A stretch of 64,000 nt of DNA from positions 62,001 to 126,000 of the forward strand of contig CAYFLK010000002.1 of assembly GCA_964344035.1 (NCBI GenBank), written 5' to 3'. Below are positions 35,182 to 44,263 of this stretch, one piece after another. The translations under genes were made by a program, and so were the position numbers. The stretch's first letter is position 1. Every line of letters begins with the position of its first letter. A model generated the notes under the pieces. That model had not been told where the DNA came from and did no database searches. It worked only from the letters and a program-made list of their open reading frames with translations. The stretch comes from UBA1014 sp964344035. GTDB lineage: Bacteria; SAR324; NAC60-12.

Positions 35182-35555
35182 GATTTCTTTGCCTATTCAG
35201 GGGTATCAGTGGTTGATGCCATGTGTAAGTGCTTCACAGGCAACGCAAAAGAATCAAGAATATCGGTAGTCTGGAGAAAAATAAATGGTATACATGAAAC
35301 CGGGACATAAAGGTGACCATTGCGGAGAGGATTTTCCTCTGAAGAAAATCACCAGTGATCTTGACTTGAACGAAGTGCCCCTGCTAGGATTTTTCGTTTT
35401 ACAAATTTATTTTATTTCAACTTTAACCGGATCGCCCCCGCCTTTAACCGGAAACTCAAGCGCTCCGATCTTAATGCATCCCCATCATTAGCAGGCAATG
35501 CGGGGTCTACCGCGGGTTAATGTGCGGGGAACGGCAACCTATCTTCAGGAACACC
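35182..35555. other. Intergenic region between divergent genes
   Basis: About 370 bp separate the aminotransferase from the HAD gene and should contain both promoters. CTTTAACCGGA occurs twice in direct orientation near 35420 and 35444. I see no gene; the short open frame at 35285-35491 has no convincing features. Confidence 0.45.
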
Positions 35556-36308
35556 ATGGCAGGCATACGCGCAATTACATTCGATCTTTGGGATACAGTC
35601 TTTATTGACGACTCGGATGAACCGAAGAGACGCAAAGAAGGACTCCCCACCAAACTCGAGGAACGCAGACAACTGGTGCATCATTTTTTGGGAAAACATG
35701 CGCCTATTTCGCGTGAATTAGTTGATTGCGCGTATGCTGCCGCGGATTCCGCATTCAACAAAGTCTGGAAGGAACATCATCAGACCTGGTCTGTGAGGGA
35801 AAGACTGGATGTTGTGTTTGCCGGTTTAAAGCGGGAACTGCCCAGGACGGAACTCGATGAACTGGTCAAACTGCACGAGGAAATGGAACTGAATTTAAGT
35901 CCGGATCTTGTGTTGGGAATCGACGAAGCCATCCGGTCCCTGAAAGACCGTTTCAAACTGCTGGTCATTTCAGACACGATATTCTCTCCGGGTCGGGTGC
36001 TGCGCGGAATCCTATCCAAGTACGGTTTAGCGGATCAATTCGACGGATTCGTGTTTTCCGACGAAACCGGCTGTTCCAAACCGGACCCTCGCGTGTTTCA
36101 GAGGGCGGCGGAGTTGGCAGGTTGCCGGCTTGAGGAAATGCTCCACATCGGTGATCGTGAAAGTAATGACGTATTCGGCCCACAATCGATGGGGATGCGT
36201 GCGGTGCTGTTTACCGGTGCGGTTGACCGTGGAAGCGGAACCACATCCGCTGATGCCCACTGCAGAGTTGCTTCGGAACTGGTGAACGCGGTCATGTCTT
36301 TTGCCTGA
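35556..36308 (+). CDS. HAD-superfamily hydrolase
   Basis: From ATG 35556 the product has 250 residues and starts MAGIRAITFDLWDTVFIDD, the HAD motif I DxWxT form. Motif II lies in LLVISDTIF, motif III lysine is in TGCSKPDPRVFQ, and motif IV is MLHIGDRESNDVFGP. An alpha-helical cap lies between residues 20 and 110. AGGAA six bases ahead selects this start over 35520. The family dephosphorylates small phosphometabolites or dehalogenates. It precedes a class I amidotransferase in the same direction. The substrate is not predictable. Confidence 0.88.
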   Translation: MAGIRAITFDLWDTVFIDDSDEPKRRKEGLPTKLEERRQLVHHFLGKHAPISRELVDCAYAAADSAFNKVWKEHHQTWSVRERLDVVFAGLKRELPRTELDELVKLHEEMELNLSPDLVLGIDEAIRSLKDRFKLLVISDTIFSPGRVLRGILSKYGLADQFDGFVFSDETGCSKPDPRVFQRAAELAGCRLEEMLHIGDRESNDVFGPQSMGMRAVLFTGAVDRGSGTTSADAHCRVASELVNAVMSFA

Positions 36309-36348
36309 GATTATTCCACATTCATCACGACGAAGTCAGTTAAAAATC

Positions 36349-37203
36349 ATGTCATCTCCATTGTTCCTGATCATCGACGGTTACCCCGAACAAAGCCGGG
36401 ACGAGTTTGATGCAGCAGGCATGACCCACGCATGGAAGCTGTACGCCAACATGTTGCAGCACATTCTGCCTGAAGCATGGTATAAAGTCTGGCTGCCGAG
36501 CGACACCGCAGAACTTCCGGATGGACTGGCCGCCGCGGATTACGACGGCATCCTCTGGACCGGGTGCAATCTCACTGTTTACCGCACTGGGCAGCCCAGG
36601 GTTATGCGCCAGCTCGAACTTGCCCGCCAAGGATTCGAATCCGGGATACCGAGTTTCGGGTCTTGTTGGGGACTGCAGATCGCGGCAGCGGCAGCCGGGG
36701 GAGAAGTGAAGGCCAACCCTCTTGGGCGTGAAATGGGTTTTGCCCGAAGGACGACCCTCACCGAATCCGGTGCGGCTCACCCGATGATGTCGGGGAAACC
36801 CCGCGTTTTTAACGCGTTCATCAGTCATGATGATGAAGTAACCTCGCTACCACCTGATTCTGAGGTCCTGGCGTCAAATGATTTCACCCGCATCCAGGCC
36901 GCGGCAATCACCCACCGCAAGGGAACTTTTTGGGCTACGCAATATCATCCGGAATATGATTTGCGCGAAATGGCGCGGCTGATTGTCGCCCGTGAGGAAA
37001 AACTGGTGAGCGAGGGGTTTTTTCAGGACGGGGAGGATTTGTCTGAATACGTTGCAAAACTTGAAAAACTGCACATGGAACCGGAGCGCAAGGACCTGCG
37101 CTGGCAGCTAGATATCGGTGATGAAGTGCTATCGCAAGAAACCCGCCGGGCGGAATTCAGCAACTGGATGCATCATCAGTTGCTTCCGTCCCTGACCTCC
37201 TGA
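36349..37203 (+). CDS. Class I glutamine amidotransferase-like protein
   Basis: The chosen start (MSSPLFLIIDGYPEQSRDEF) gives 284 residues. The frame is open from 36301, but the extra residues show no family match. The glutaminase nucleophile elbow is SFGSCWGLQIAAAAAGG and the catalytic His-Glu pair is ATQYHPEYD. The C-terminal extension of about 70 residues (VSEGFFQDGEDLSEYVAKLE onward) is family-specific. These proteins hydrolyse glutamine or gamma-glutamyl conjugates. Its 3' end overlaps the convergent inositol-phosphatase gene by 28 bp. The acceptor is unknown. Confidence 0.88.
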   Translation: MSSPLFLIIDGYPEQSRDEFDAAGMTHAWKLYANMLQHILPEAWYKVWLPSDTAELPDGLAAADYDGILWTGCNLTVYRTGQPRVMRQLELARQGFESGIPSFGSCWGLQIAAAAAGGEVKANPLGREMGFARRTTLTESGAAHPMMSGKPRVFNAFISHDDEVTSLPPDSEVLASNDFTRIQAAAITHRKGTFWATQYHPEYDLREMARLIVAREEKLVSEGFFQDGEDLSEYVAKLEKLHMEPERKDLRWQLDIGDEVLSQETRRAEFSNWMHHQLLPSLTS

Positions 37204-37994
37204 AACAAATCCAATACCCCGCGGTGCAGTTCGCCGGAGGCTGACGCAAGCACGGTGCCGTCCCATCCAGGCTGCACCGGGTTTCCCTGCCAGTCACTGA
37301 TTACACCACCGGCTGCTGTCACAACCGGCACAAGCGCCGCAGCGTCGTAAAACTGCATGTCCGCTTCTGCTACCAAGTCGATCCATCCGCAGGCCAATTG
37401 CCCGTACAAATAGCAGTCACCGCCGAAACGACGCATTTTCACACGGCTGAAAAGGGCTTCCGTCTGTCTGGCTCGAAGACCTTCGAACATAGAGGGGTCT
37501 GTGCTGAAAACCGTTGCCTGCCGCAGGTCATGATTTCCTGAAACCCGGCAGACCGTTTCATCTGTGACAGGGTAGGTGCGCCGAAACCGGCAGGGTCCGC
37601 TTATCGTCCCGCTCCATCGTTCTCCCAGGGCGGGGATGTCTATTATTCCCAAATGGGGCTGCCCTTCATGCATCAGCCCGATTAAAGTGCCGAAAACGGG
37701 AAACCCGGTTATAAAAGCCCTGGTGCCGTCAATCGGGTCGAGCACCCATTGCCATTCGCTTTGCGGACGCAGTGGCGAGAGTTCCTCCCCAGTAACTCCA
37801 TGATCCGGGTATTGCCTTGCAATTTGTACACGCAAGGCGCTTTCGGTTTCACGATCAACCCGAGTCACCGGAGTCGAATCCGCTTTGTCCTCCACCTGGA
37901 TAGGGGTGCGGAAATGCCGCTTGACGATTTCCCCGGAAATGTCCGCAAGACTGTGGGCAAATCGTAACAGTTTACTGGCTTCAGGTTCCCTCAA
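37176..37994 (-). CDS. Inositol monophosphatase family protein, histidinol-phosphatase-like
   Basis: The 272-residue protein has the metal-binding core EELSP, WVLDPIDGTRAFITGFP, GGDCYLYGQLACG and the C-terminal YDAAALVPVVTAAGG. The pattern fits the HisN-type branch of the IMPase superfamily, which removes phosphate from histidinol phosphate or inositol phosphate. Length and start are normal. It precedes the alpha/beta hydrolase and AI-2E transporter region on the same strand but is separate from it by 19 bp, so cotranscription is likely. No other his genes are visible. Confidence 0.87.
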   Translation of the reverse strand: MREPEASKLLRFAHSLADISGEIVKRHFRTPIQVEDKADSTPVTRVDRETESALRVQIARQYPDHGVTGEELSPLRPQSEWQWVLDPIDGTRAFITGFPVFGTLIGLMHEGQPHLGIIDIPALGERWSGTISGPCRFRRTYPVTDETVCRVSGNHDLRQATVFSTDPSMFEGLRARQTEALFSRVKMRRFGGDCYLYGQLACGWIDLVAEADMQFYDAAALVPVVTAAGGVISDWQGNPVQPGWDGTVLASASGELHRGVLDLFQEVRDGSN

Positions 37995-38013
37995 ACAGAC
38001 CCCCGTGAAATCT

Positions 38014-38973
38014 TCAGTTTAATGTGCGCACAAATTCAACGATTTCGGAGATCACCCGCTCATTTGTTTTGGGGGAGATGATATCTCCGGCAATGACATG
38101 GTTTTCAGGGTCCGAGGAATCGGTGATCAGCACCTTTTTTTTTCGTTCCGTGCCCAGTTGGGAGTAGAAGTGATCAATGCGTTTCGGGCTGACCGTTTTG
38201 TCAGCGGGAGAATACACGAAGAGGCTGGGGACCCGGATCTTCGTGAAATCCTCGCGTGTAACATCATGCACCATCTTCAGCACGGAAAGACCGACTCCGC
38301 TGGGATAACGGTAAGTCCAGCCATGGGCCTGTGCGGCGTTGCGCGGCTCCCAGCGCCTTTCCCTGCCGACGACAAGCTTCACAAGTTGTCTTGACCAGGG
38401 CAGATGGACGAGGAACCTGCGCGCATCGTTGAGCCCAAGATTGGGAGACACGTGAATCATGGCGTGCAGGGAAGCATCCGGGTGATATAATGCCAGCCAG
38501 CAGGCCAGGGTGCTGCCGGTGGAAGTTCCCACCAGCACTACTTTTTCCCCAAGCCTCTTTCCTATTGAAAGTGCCTCTAACGCATCCCGGAACCACTCCT
38601 CCGCGCCCGTACCGCCCAGCGCTTCCCCGGTTCTTCCATGTCCGGAGAGACGGGTGAGAAAGAGATTCGCCCCCAGAATCCGCGCTGCCTCTTCCGGAAC
38701 AGGAGAAAGTTCCACACGGCTGGCGGAGAAGCCGTGCAGGTAGATCAGAGAAAGCGGTGTTCGGACTTTGTTGACGGGATCCACCCAGACGATCTTCTTC
38801 TCCAGTCCCGGTCGGATGTCCTGGAGACGAGATTCCGATTCCCGCAGCATCTCCTCCAGATTATCCGGCAATTCTGGTTTAACAACCTGGTGCTTGAGTT
38901 GTTCCCTCGGTCCCAGCAGAAAAAACGCCGCTGCTCCCAGGAAAATCAGGAGGAGCAGCCCGGTTAAACTCAT
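38014..38973 (-). CDS. Membrane-anchored alpha/beta hydrolase
   Basis: The 319-residue protein begins with a transmembrane or signal-anchor helix (MSLTGLLLLIFLGAAAFFLL). The hydrolase core shows the oxyanion strand SLIYLHGFSASRVEL, the nucleophile elbow GTSTGSTLACWLAL, a catalytic Asp in LFVYSPADKTVSP and a catalytic His in DPENHVIAGD. It resembles monoacylglycerol-lipase/carboxylesterase-type enzymes. The gene overlaps the AI-2E transporter gene by four bases (ATGA), so they are translated together. The substrate is not predictable. Confidence 0.85.
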   Translation of the reverse strand: MSLTGLLLLIFLGAAAFFLLGPREQLKHQVVKPELPDNLEEMLRESESRLQDIRPGLEKKIVWVDPVNKVRTPLSLIYLHGFSASRVELSPVPEEAARILGANLFLTRLSGHGRTGEALGGTGAEEWFRDALEALSIGKRLGEKVVLVGTSTGSTLACWLALYHPDASLHAMIHVSPNLGLNDARRFLVHLPWSRQLVKLVVGRERRWEPRNAAQAHGWTYRYPSGVGLSVLKMVHDVTREDFTKIRVPSLFVYSPADKTVSPKRIDHFYSQLGTERKKKVLITDSSDPENHVIAGDIISPKTNERVISEIVEFVRTLN

Positions 38974-40280
38974 GCCTGGCCGGGTTCCTGCGCCTGCGAT
39001 TCGAATTCTTCCACCATTGCCTTGAGGAACAGGAAAAGAGTTTGCAGGATGGAAAAGATCGGTACCGCGAGCAGCGCCCCGGCAATCCCGGCCACGTATT
39101 CACCTGTGACGAGAGCAAAGACAATCAATGCCGGGTGAATGTGTGAAGCCGACCCCATGATTTTTGGATTGAGAAAGTTCCCTTCCAGAAAATGGATGAC
39201 AAGTATCCACAGCAGCGCCAGCATCCCGGTATTAAATGAAACGGTGAGCCCCATAACCATGATCGGGATGGTGGAAATGATCGTGCCGAAAATCGGTATC
39301 AGTGAAAACACCATTGCCATCAGGCCCAGCGTGAACGCAAACGGAACCCCGATCCACAGCAGCCCAATCATGGTCAGGATCCCGTTGACCAGACAGATGA
39401 GCAGTTGTCCGCGCACCACCCCGTTTAATCCGACATCGAGTCTGGCCAGCAACGAACCATAGCGCTGCTGGTGAACCTGGGGAACCATTGAGCGGATGAA
39501 ACGGTGGATGCGTTCCGTGTCAACCAGGATAAAACCCGCGACCATGAAGGTGAGGAATAGCGTGAACACCGAACCCGCGATTTTTGCCACCAATTGCCTC
39601 CCTAACCCGAGGAATTCCGTCATTCCGCCTTTCAAACGTTCCGCGCCGGTATTAATAAGCGTGGACCATTGAGCCTGAATATCAAGGGTCTGGGGGGAAT
39701 TGCTTTTTGAAGCTCCCGCTGAAGACGACCGCCTTTTAGGAATAACTTCAAGCCTTCCCGCTTCAAGCTCCCGGATTTCGTAGGTATAATCCCTGAGCAG
39801 CTGCGCCAGTTCACCGGCAGGCTCAGGCTCCGTTGTCGATTCCACCTCTTTCTTTGCAGGCGGCTCCAGTTCCAGGGGTTCCGTTTCCGGAGGTTTGGGA
39901 AGCAACGCTGCCCATTCATTGATTCTGCGGTTTATTTCCGGGATCCATTGCTGCGTGAGGGTGGTTACTGCTTTCGGGAACTCCTCAATCAGCCGCCCCA
40001 TTTCCGTAGTGACCCTGGGGACGATGTAAGTCCCTCCGCCCATCAGGGCCAGGAGGATGAGGAGGTACACCAGGATCACCGCCATTCCGCGAGGCATTTT
40101 GCGCCGGCGATATTCAAACCTGTGCAGGCGATCTATCCCCGGGGCCAACACGTATGCCAGAAACCCTGCCAGCAGAAACGGGAACAGGATGGCGTGCAGA
40201 AACAAAATGACGGCGGCTACTGCTGCCAAAATCGTCAGGATGATGACAATTCGGCCACGCTTACCGAGGAATTCTATCAT
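38970..40280 (-). CDS. AI-2E family transporter (PerM/TqsA type)
   Basis: The 436-residue inner-membrane protein has about eight transmembrane helices. Family-typical stretches include VNGILTMIGLLWIGVPFAFT, SLIPIFGTIISTIPIMVMGL and NPKIMGSASHIHPALIVFAL. An extended acidic-to-basic cytoplasmic insert (residues 120-200, EPLELEPPAKKEVESTTEPEP) lies in the first half and is unusually long for the family. Members export or permit flux of small molecules, including the AI-2 signal. It is coupled with the hydrolase gene downstream. A quorum-signalling role is not shown. Confidence 0.87.
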   Translation of the reverse strand: MIEFLGKRGRIVIILTILAAVAAVILFLHAILFPFLLAGFLAYVLAPGIDRLHRFEYRRRKMPRGMAVILVYLLILLALMGGGTYIVPRVTTEMGRLIEEFPKAVTTLTQQWIPEINRRINEWAALLPKPPETEPLELEPPAKKEVESTTEPEPAGELAQLLRDYTYEIRELEAGRLEVIPKRRSSSAGASKSNSPQTLDIQAQWSTLINTGAERLKGGMTEFLGLGRQLVAKIAGSVFTLFLTFMVAGFILVDTERIHRFIRSMVPQVHQQRYGSLLARLDVGLNGVVRGQLLICLVNGILTMIGLLWIGVPFAFTLGLMAMVFSLIPIFGTIISTIPIMVMGLTVSFNTGMLALLWILVIHFLEGNFLNPKIMGSASHIHPALIVFALVTGEYVAGIAGALLAVPIFSILQTLFLFLKAMVEEFESQAQEPGQA

Positions 40281-40442
40281 GGAGGGTGGAAAAGGGGAGG
40301 ACCTTCCGAATAAACATGAAGAACAGACTACCTGCCTGGCCGGATTTCACAAGCTGAAATGACCGACCACGGTGTATAAACCGCGGGGACTCTTTGTGTT
40401 CGGTGATCTTTTATACAGCTTTCACGCTTGCAGAAAAATGCG

Positions 40443-41174
40443 TCAATCCAGCACAACCTGGTATGCCGATCCGCGCGTGTGCAATCTGGAAACACGCAGT
40501 TCCACCGGTCTATCCGCGAGATTGAAAGCGACCCGGCTGATTTCCAGCAAAGGGGTCCCTCGTTCCACTTTCAAAACACTTGCGTCAGCCGGTTCAGCCT
40601 CTACTGCGCGCAGGGTTTCCTTTGCCTGGTGGATGAAAACCCCGTACTGGCGCTGGTAAAAATCATAAAGGGTGTTCGGCAGTTGATCGTCCAGAACGTC
40701 CAGCCCTGGAAAAAGATCATATGGAAGAATGATTGACTCGTTGATGAAAGGTCGTTTCTTCATCAGCCGCACCCGTTCTATTTTCCAGACTTTCTCGCCT
40801 TCATCCAGGTCGAGCTTTCGGCAATGAGTTCGCGAGGCCTTGGCGCTGGAGATGCGCGGGGGGCGGCTGTCGGGGATAAGGGATTTTCCTGTGCCGTCAA
40901 CTACTCGGAAAAAACGAAACAGCGACTGCGCCGCGGTGTGTTCGGCGATGAATGTGCCCCGTCCCTGGCGACGTACGACAAGTTTGCTGCGTGCTATCGC
41001 ATCCAGGGCCTTGCGCACCGTTCCCTGGCTGACGCCGAGTTCCGCGGCTAGTTTCGGTTCCGCTGGCATCGGTTCGCCTGGTTCCCATTCACCCTGGTCA
41101 ATTCGTCGGATGAGGATTTCTTTTACCTGTACATACAACGGACGGAAGTCCGGATTTGTCATGCTTTTTGCCAT
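40443..41174 (-). CDS. GntR family regulator with UTRA (HutC-type) effector domain
   Basis: The 243-residue protein has a winged-helix DNA-binding domain at residues 10-76 (EILIRRIDQGEWEPGEPMPA, then AELGVSQGTVRKALDAIARS and RRQGRGTF). A UTRA ligand-binding domain follows, with KVWKIERVRLMKKRPFINES and FYQRQYGVFIHQAKETLRAV. It lies divergent from the UxaA-family lyase operon across 556 bp, so it probably controls that operon in response to the sulfonate or a product. The ATG at 41174 follows AAGGAGA at a good distance. Confidence 0.92.
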   Translation of the reverse strand: MAKSMTNPDFRPLYVQVKEILIRRIDQGEWEPGEPMPAEPKLAAELGVSQGTVRKALDAIARSKLVVRRQGRGTFIAEHTAAQSLFRFFRVVDGTGKSLIPDSRPPRISSAKASRTHCRKLDLDEGEKVWKIERVRLMKKRPFINESIILPYDLFPGLDVLDDQLPNTLYDFYQRQYGVFIHQAKETLRAVEAEPADASVLKVERGTPLLEISRVAFNLADRPVELRVSRLHTRGSAYQVVLD

Positions 41175-41730
41175 CTGGTTCTCCTTGCAGGAGTTTCTTA
41201 TACATGAACTCCCCCGGATTGTCTATGTAAAAAAAACCTTGTTGCTTCATATGGTTGCTGTTTACTTGCAAATCGGCTTTTTCCTGGCAGATGAGCGGTA
41301 ACTCCTGTTTTCAGCGCAGCTAAACCCCGGCCGCTCTCTTACTTCAATGGGCTCCCGCTTGCGGGTGCATCTTGGAAAAGATATAATACATTTTTATATG
41401 ATTATAATTGTTTTTTTCAAGAACATAAGTATAACTAAGGAAAAAAGTGAGTCCTAACCTTTTTGAAGCCGATGCTGGTGAAACACATAAAGCGCATGGA
41501 AGCAGGGGCTAGAGATTCACACTTTCCACTTGGTTTTCGGATGCACGCTTCTTGCCAAAGCAGGTTATATGGAGTGTGCTGTCCCACCCCGTGAAAATAC
41601 GGCATGATATGGCGAGGGGAATGGTGCTTCAACCCTGCAGTTGAATGTGCCCGGTTTTATTGGGGTATGACTCCGGTGCAGAGCTGAGTATTCAGTGGTT
41701 TAAAAATCAATCAAAAAAAAAGAAAGAAAG
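41175..41730. promoter_or_regulatory. Divergent control region of the lyase operon
   Basis: This 556-bp region lies between the GntR gene and the lyase operon. TATAAT (41382-41387) and ATTATA (41401-41406) form an AT-rich inverted repeat that could be the regulator's operator. TTGTTT (41408-41413) and TATAAC (41430-41435) with a 16-bp spacer give a possible promoter for the plus-strand operon. Both are tentative readings. Confidence 0.35.
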
Positions 41731-42015
41731 ATGAGAACTCATTTTATTGTGCATGATTCCAACGATTCTGTAGGCGTGGTGGTTGTAACAGGAGTACTGA
41801 CCGGAGAACAGGTAAACGGGTGGGTGATGGATACGGACGAGACTATCACATGCACTGCTCTCGAAGAGGTGCCGCTGGGGCACAAACTGGCGCTGCGCAC
41901 AATACCGCAAGGTGGCACGGTGACAAAGTACGGACAGGATATCGGCATCGCGGTTGCGGATATCTCCCCGGGAGCGCATGTACACGTTCACAATGTGAAA
42001 ACAAAGAGGTGGTGA
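41731..42015 (+). CDS. suyA: UxaA-family lyase small subunit, probable sulfolactate sulfo-lyase subunit A
   Basis: The 94-residue SAF-domain protein (MRTHFIVHDSNDSVGVVVVT, then IPQGGTVTKYGQDIGIAVAD and HVHVHNVKTKRW) is the small-subunit type of altronate dehydratase-like enzymes. In SuyAB, which cleaves sulfolactate to pyruvate and sulfite, this small partner has the same size and the same ending. The large subunit starts one base after its stop codon. A TauE-like exporter two genes on supports sulfite release. Altronate or galactarate dehydration remains possible on family grounds, but no uronate genes are nearby. Confidence 0.7.
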   Translation: MRTHFIVHDSNDSVGVVVVTGVLTGEQVNGWVMDTDETITCTALEEVPLGHKLALRTIPQGGTVTKYGQDIGIAVADISPGAHVHVHNVKTKRW

Positions 42016-42016
42016 A

Positions 42017-43192
42017 ATGAAGGCAGTCTTTTCCAAATCATTCATGGGATATCGGCGGGAAAACAACCGCGTCGGCGTTCGCAATCATGTGGTTGTTCTT
42101 CCTGTTGACGACATTTCAAATGCTGCTGCCGAGGCGGTCGGCCGCAACGTGTTTGGCACACTCTCGATTCCTCACAGTTACGGCAGGCTGCAGTTCGGGG
42201 CAGACCTTGAACTTTTTTTCCGCACCCTTATCGGAACCGGCCGCAACCCTAACGTGGCCGCGGTGGTGGTGATAGGCATCGAACCAGGCTGGACACGGCG
42301 CGTGGTCGACGGTATCGCGCAAACAGGAAAACCTGTGGAGGGCTTCTCCATCGAAGGCCAGGGAGACATCAGCACGATTGCCCAGGCGTCGCGTACTGCC
42401 AAGGATTATGTGCAATGGGCCAGCGAACTGCAGTGTGAAAAGTGCGGGGTCGAAGACCTGTGGATTTCAGTGAAGTGCGGAGAATCCGACACCACCTCCG
42501 GTCTCGCCTCAAACCCGTGTGTGGGGAACCTGATGGACAAGCTCGAACCCCTTGGAGTGCATCTGTGTTTCGGGGAAACTTCGGAGTTGACCGGTGCCGA
42601 GCATGCATGCGCCGCGCGTGCAGCCACTCCGGAAATCAGGGAGAAGTATCTGAAAACCTGGAACGCGTACAACAATTTCATACTTGAAAATAAAACCGAT
42701 GACCTTAGCGAATCACAGCCCACCAAGGGAAATATTGCCGGAGGGTTGACTACAATCGAAGAGAAGGCATTGGGGAATTTCCAGAAAATCGGCAAAAATC
42801 CAACTTTCATCGATGTTCTTGAACCGGCTGAAGAACCCGCCAGGGGTCCGGGCCTGTATTACATGGATACTTCATCAGCAGCCGCGGAATGCGTAACCCT
42901 ACAGGCGGCAGCGGGATTCACCGTCCACCTTTTTCCCACCGGACAGGGAAACATCATCGGCAACCCCATCGAACCGGTGATCAAACTCACCGCAAATCCA
43001 AAAACAGCTGAAACCATGGCGGAGCATATCGACCTCGATGTTTCCGGAATCCTGCATAGGGAACTGAACCTTGACGAAGCCGGGGACAGGTTGGTGGAGA
43101 TGACTTTGAGGACCGCCAACGGGCGGCTGACTGCCGCCGAAGCGCTCGGGCACCGTGAATTTGTGCTGACCAAACTTTACCGGAGCGCGTGA
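42017..43192 (+). CDS. suyB: UxaA-family lyase large subunit, probable sulfolactate sulfo-lyase subunit B
   Basis: The 391-residue protein has the large-subunit fold: MGYRRENNRVGVRNHVVVLP, IGIEPGWTRR, and the family block SVKCGESDTTSGLASNPCVG through HLCFGETSELTGAEHA. The C-terminal part has YYMDTSSAAAECVTLQAAAG. Altronate dehydratases use iron here and SuyB is homologous. Together with the SAF-domain subunit it forms one enzyme. AGAGGTGG precedes the ATG. The pair with the exporter favours a C-S bond lyase acting on sulfolactate and so links the operon to organosulfonate use. Homology alone cannot separate this from a hydroxy-acid dehydratase. Confidence 0.7.
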   Translation: MKAVFSKSFMGYRRENNRVGVRNHVVVLPVDDISNAAAEAVGRNVFGTLSIPHSYGRLQFGADLELFFRTLIGTGRNPNVAAVVVIGIEPGWTRRVVDGIAQTGKPVEGFSIEGQGDISTIAQASRTAKDYVQWASELQCEKCGVEDLWISVKCGESDTTSGLASNPCVGNLMDKLEPLGVHLCFGETSELTGAEHACAARAATPEIREKYLKTWNAYNNFILENKTDDLSESQPTKGNIAGGLTTIEEKALGNFQKIGKNPTFIDVLEPAEEPARGPGLYYMDTSSAAAECVTLQAAAGFTVHLFPTGQGNIIGNPIEPVIKLTANPKTAETMAEHIDLDVSGILHRELNLDEAGDRLVEMTLRTANGRLTAAEALGHREFVLTKLYRSA

Positions 43193-43277
43193 ATCAATCG
43201 GGGAGCAGCTGGATCCTCCTGGATAGCTTTTACAAACTCAACAACATCCCTGTTTCAGCAATACATAAATCATCCCA

Positions 43278-44021
43278 TTGGTGGAACTGACTCCTCTCAC
43301 CATCACCGGATTGGTGCTGTGTTTTCTCTGGTCAGGCTTCATACGTTCCGGGTTGGGCTTTGGGGGGCTGGTGCTGACCCTTCCGTTTGCGCTGATGGTG
43401 GTTGACTCCCCGTTGCATATCCTGCCGGTAGCGATTGTGCATGCGTTCCTGATTGGGACCAGCACCATGCTCACGGGATTCCACAACATAGACTGGCGCC
43501 GGCTGGGAAAGATAGTGCTGGTTGTTTCCGGACCGGTGGCCCTCGGCCTTTTAGGCCTGATCACGATACCGGAGAAGCTGCTCTTGTTGCTGGTCTTCGG
43601 CGTGGTTATGATTTACTCATTGCATTACATCCATCCTTTTATCCGCATCAGCGGCAGGGGTTGGTCTGACCTTGCTGCACTCATTCTGGGAGGCTACCTT
43701 TCCGGTCTTGCCCTGCTTGGTTCGCCCCTGATAGTCTCGGTGGCTGCCGGCTGGATTGAACGGCGCCGCCTGCGTGACAGCCTGCTCGCTCTCTGGGTGA
43801 TCCTTGCCCCGCCGAAACTGGCTGTGCTTTATTTCTCCGGGGTTGACCTACACCTCGACTGGCAGTGGTGGCTGCTGCCGACCAACCTTGTCGGTCACTA
43901 CCTCGGCTTGAAATTCCATGACTATCTCCTTGGCCTGCGTTCCTCCGGCTTCTACCGTTGGCTCGGGGTGACGCTGATGATCGTGGTGCTTGTCGGCATC
44001 GCACGCATGCTTTTCCGGTGA
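43278..44021 (+). CDS. TauE/SafE-type exporter, probable sulfite exporter
   Basis: The 247-residue membrane protein has about eight hydrophobic segments with FIRSGLGFGGLVLTLPFAL near the start and the mirrored GGYLSGLALLGSPLIVSVAA in the second half, as in TauE/SafE proteins. Such exporters discharge sulfite or organosulfonates from cells that break C-S bonds. It lies 85 bp downstream of the lyase subunits, in the same direction. This neighbourhood is the main reason for reading the lyase as SuyAB. The frame begins with a GTG codon at 43278. Confidence 0.75.
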   Translation: MVELTPLTITGLVLCFLWSGFIRSGLGFGGLVLTLPFALMVVDSPLHILPVAIVHAFLIGTSTMLTGFHNIDWRRLGKIVLVVSGPVALGLLGLITIPEKLLLLLVFGVVMIYSLHYIHPFIRISGRGWSDLAALILGGYLSGLALLGSPLIVSVAAGWIERRRLRDSLLALWVILAPPKLAVLYFSGVDLHLDWQWWLLPTNLVGHYLGLKFHDYLLGLRSSGFYRWLGVTLMIVVLVGIARMLFR

Positions 44022-44263
44022 GTCCATGACTCATTTTACACAAAAAAATCTCAACAAAAGGACTCGATATTAATTTATTCAAAGTTTTTTGTTGATCTTT
44101 TAATTAGTTCCATTAAAAATAAGTAAATTCAAAACTCGCCCGTTGTTCCTCAGGCTGAGAGCCCACTTCAGATCTTCTGGAACTCCTACACACAATTCCA
44201 GCAAAATTCAGGCGCATCAACAACTGCGCTTACTCAGTTTCGTTACATCAGGAGTATCGAATC

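Noticed and set aside
35285..35491. 68-codon open frame between the aminotransferase and HAD genes
   Set aside because: It has a mixed, low-complexity end and no ribosome-binding site, and it lies where divergent promoters are expected.
41435..41632. 65-codon minus-strand frame in the GntR-lyase control region
   Set aside because: Composition and lack of start signals suggest chance.
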